Shown here: positions 62,626 through 64,000 of the stretch, piece after piece | Layout of the letters: each line of letters begins with the position of its first letter | Position numbering within the stretch: position 1 is the first letter of the stretch | From: Actinoplanes regularis | Lineage (GTDB): Bacteria; Actinomycetota; Actinomycetes; Mycobacteriales; Micromonosporaceae | Assembly: GCF_900188005.1 (NCBI RefSeq) | Contig: NZ_FZNR01000003.1 | Span: forward strand, 558,001 to 622,000 | Length of the DNA: 64,000 nucleotides | Direction: 5' to 3' | Notes under the pieces: generated by a model | What the model was told of the DNA's origin: nothing | Database searches by the model: none | What the model saw: only the letters and a program-made list of their open reading frames with translations | Position numbers and translations under genes: made by a program

Positions 62626-63810
62626 ATGACCGTGTACCCGCTGACCGGAGTGATCCGGCCGTACGCCTGGGGATCCCGGACCGCGATCGCCGAGCTGCAG
62701 GGCCGCCCCACCCCCACCGAGGGGCCGGAGGCGGAGCTGTGGCTCGGCGCGCATCCGGGTGATCCGTCCACCGTGCCGGGCCCGGACGGGCCGGTTACCC
62801 TCACGACCCTGATCGACGGCGACCCGGCCGGCCAGCTCGGCGCCGGCGTCGCGGAACGCTTCGGGCCCCGCCTGCCGTACCTGATGAAGGTGCTGGCCGC
62901 GGGCGCCCCGCTCTCGCTGCAAGCGCATCCCGACCTGAAGTACGCCGCCGAGGCGTTCGCCCGGCAGGAGGCCGATCCGGCCCTGCCGAAGAACTACACG
63001 GACGCCAACCACAAGCCGGAGATGCTGGTCGCGCTCACCCCGTTCGACGCGCTCTGCGGTTTCCGTCCCACCGCGGTCTCCGCGCTCGTGCTCGCCGGGC
63101 TCGGCCTTTCCGAGTTGGAGCCGGTGGTCGCCGTGCTGCGGGAGGGTGACCTCTCCGAGGCGGTCCGGCTCCTGCTCAGCTGGCCGGCCGAGGACCGCCC
63201 GGCGCTGATCGACGCGGTGGTGGCCGCGGCCTCGGCCGCCGGGGAGTCGCATCCGCACGCCGAGTCGTACCGGCTCGCCGTCGACCTGGCCGCGCACTAT
63301 CCCGGCGACCCCGGGGTGCTGGTCGCGCTCCTGCTGAACCTGGTGCATCTGGCACCCGGCGAGGCGATCTGGATGCCGGCCGGCAACCTGCACGCGTACC
63401 TGCGCGGCCTGGGTGTCGAGCTGATGGCGGCCAGCGACAACGTGTTGCGCGGCGGGCTCACCCCGAAGCGGGTCGACGTGGGGGAGCTGCTCAAGGTCCT
63501 GCGCTTCGAGACGCTTGACGATCCGTTGCTGCACGGCGCCGAGGCCGGGCCGGGCGTGACCGCCTGGCGGGTTCCGGTGCGGGACTTCGAGCTGTACCGG
63601 ATCGAGCTCACCGAGAGCCGCCCGCCGGTGCGGCTGCCGGGCAGCGGGCCCCGGATCATCCTGGGGGTGGCCGGGGACGTGCATGTCGGTGCGGAGCACG
63701 GGATTCCGGTGACGCTGTCGCCGGGCACCGCGGCGTACGGCCCGGCTGCGGCCGGGCCGCTGACCGCCGCCGGGGTCGGTACGGTCTTCGTCGCCGCCGT
63801 CCCCGGCTGA
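62626..63810 (+). CDS. manA: Mannose-6-phosphate isomerase, class I
   Basis: 394 residues from ATG 62626. Cupin-type PMI motifs: VIRPYAWGSRTAIAELQGR, AELWLGAHPGDPS, LSLQAHPDLKYAAEAFARQE (zinc His), NYTDANHKPEMLVALTPFDA (zinc His/Glu), GEAIWMPAGNLHAYLRGLGV and MAASDNVLRGGLTPKRVDV. It interconverts fructose-6-P and mannose-6-P, the entry to GDP-mannose synthesis. It closes the manB cluster. No terminator hairpin was noticed immediately after it. Confidence 0.95.
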   Translation: MTVYPLTGVIRPYAWGSRTAIAELQGRPTPTEGPEAELWLGAHPGDPSTVPGPDGPVTLTTLIDGDPAGQLGAGVAERFGPRLPYLMKVLAAGAPLSLQAHPDLKYAAEAFARQEADPALPKNYTDANHKPEMLVALTPFDALCGFRPTAVSALVLAGLGLSELEPVVAVLREGDLSEAVRLLLSWPAEDRPALIDAVVAAASAAGESHPHAESYRLAVDLAAHYPGDPGVLVALLLNLVHLAPGEAIWMPAGNLHAYLRGLGVELMAASDNVLRGGLTPKRVDVGELLKVLRFETLDDPLLHGAEAGPGVTAWRVPVRDFELYRIELTESRPPVRLPGSGPRIILGVAGDVHVGAEHGIPVTLSPGTAAYGPAAAGPLTAAGVGTVFVAAVPG

Positions 63811-64000
63811 GTCCCGTCCGGGGGCCTGCACGCGGGCGGGGCGGGGGTGCCCGGTCAAGCCGGCCGGGCTGACCGTTTCGTGCGTCGCCGATGCGGATCG
63901 AGGGGCTCGCCGGGCCCTTCGGTCGGATCGGGCCGTGTCGGTTGTCACTGTTCCCGGCACTAAGTGCCCGAAATTTCGCCAAATGCCTTGACATGGCATG
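63811..64000. other. Intergenic end of window with possible promoter
   Basis: GC-rich spacer. At the very end, TTGACA (63988-63993) lies inside an inverted repeat ATGCC-N7-GGCAT (63983-63999), suggesting a regulated promoter for the next gene outside the window. Confidence 0.35.

Overview
The window is GC-rich actinobacterial chromosome. WhiB, F420 biosynthesis genes, DUF3499, DUF5994, TIGR03089, MmyB-type XRE regulators and frequent GTG starts all point to Actinomycetota, and the overall style fits Micromonosporaceae (Actinoplanes-like). That family assignment is an inference from gene content. No rRNA, tRNA or CRISPR was seen.

Layout. (1) 1-14,070 is an accessory island. It holds a partial secreted DNRLRE protein on the minus strand, then a plus-strand operon: a secreted DNRLRE/LamG protein, a 2107-residue secreted Rhs protein with a PD-(D/E)XK-like toxin tip, and a probable immunity protein. 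A gene-poor stretch follows and ends exactly at the last 23 codons of a decayed acyl-CoA dehydrogenase (14,074-14,145), which marks the island edge. (2) 14.2-20.3 kb: a glycosyltransferase/(alpha/alpha)6-barrel pair, DUF5994 genes with one decayed copy, a STAS-HATPase fusion, and cspA with a strong terminator. (3) 20.4-32.2 kb: a Na+/H+ antiporter; a sensor kinase and response regulator divergent from a fatty acid desaturase (DesK/DesR-like arrangement); a chemoreceptor divergent from an orphan solute-binding lipoprotein; an rRNA/tRNA 2'-O-methyltransferase; an NDH-2-like oxidoreductase divergent from an XRE regulator; and a LacI regulator. (4) 32.3-42 kb: a GH30/ricin-lectin glycosidase, an NTF2-fold protein, a PLP lyase divergent from a MocR regulator, a repeat-tailed membrane protein, a thioesterase, acetoacetyl-CoA synthetase and a TIGR03089 protein. 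(5) 42.2-64 kb: a core region collinear in part with the mycobacterial GDP-mannose/F420 neighbourhood: glycosyltransferase, manC, Nudix, fbiB, fbiA, fbiC, whiB, a zincin-like protein and DUF3499, then (after an inserted block of polysaccharide deacetylase, DUF779, aldehyde dehydrogenase, its GAF regulator and endonuclease V) manB, Trm112, an SIS isomerase-like protein, a CDF transporter and manA.

How the genes work together. manA, manB and manC supply GDP-mannose (fructose-6-P to Man-6-P to Man-1-P to GDP-Man), and a glycosyltransferase directly precedes manC. fbiC, fbiA and fbiB supply coenzyme F420. The GAF regulator, aldehyde dehydrogenase and DUF779 form an aldehyde-oxidation operon. The Rhs operon is a contact-dependent or secreted polymorphic toxin module with its immunity gene immediately downstream. 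Several intergenic spaces carry clean palindromes or tandem repeats that look regulatory and are listed individually.
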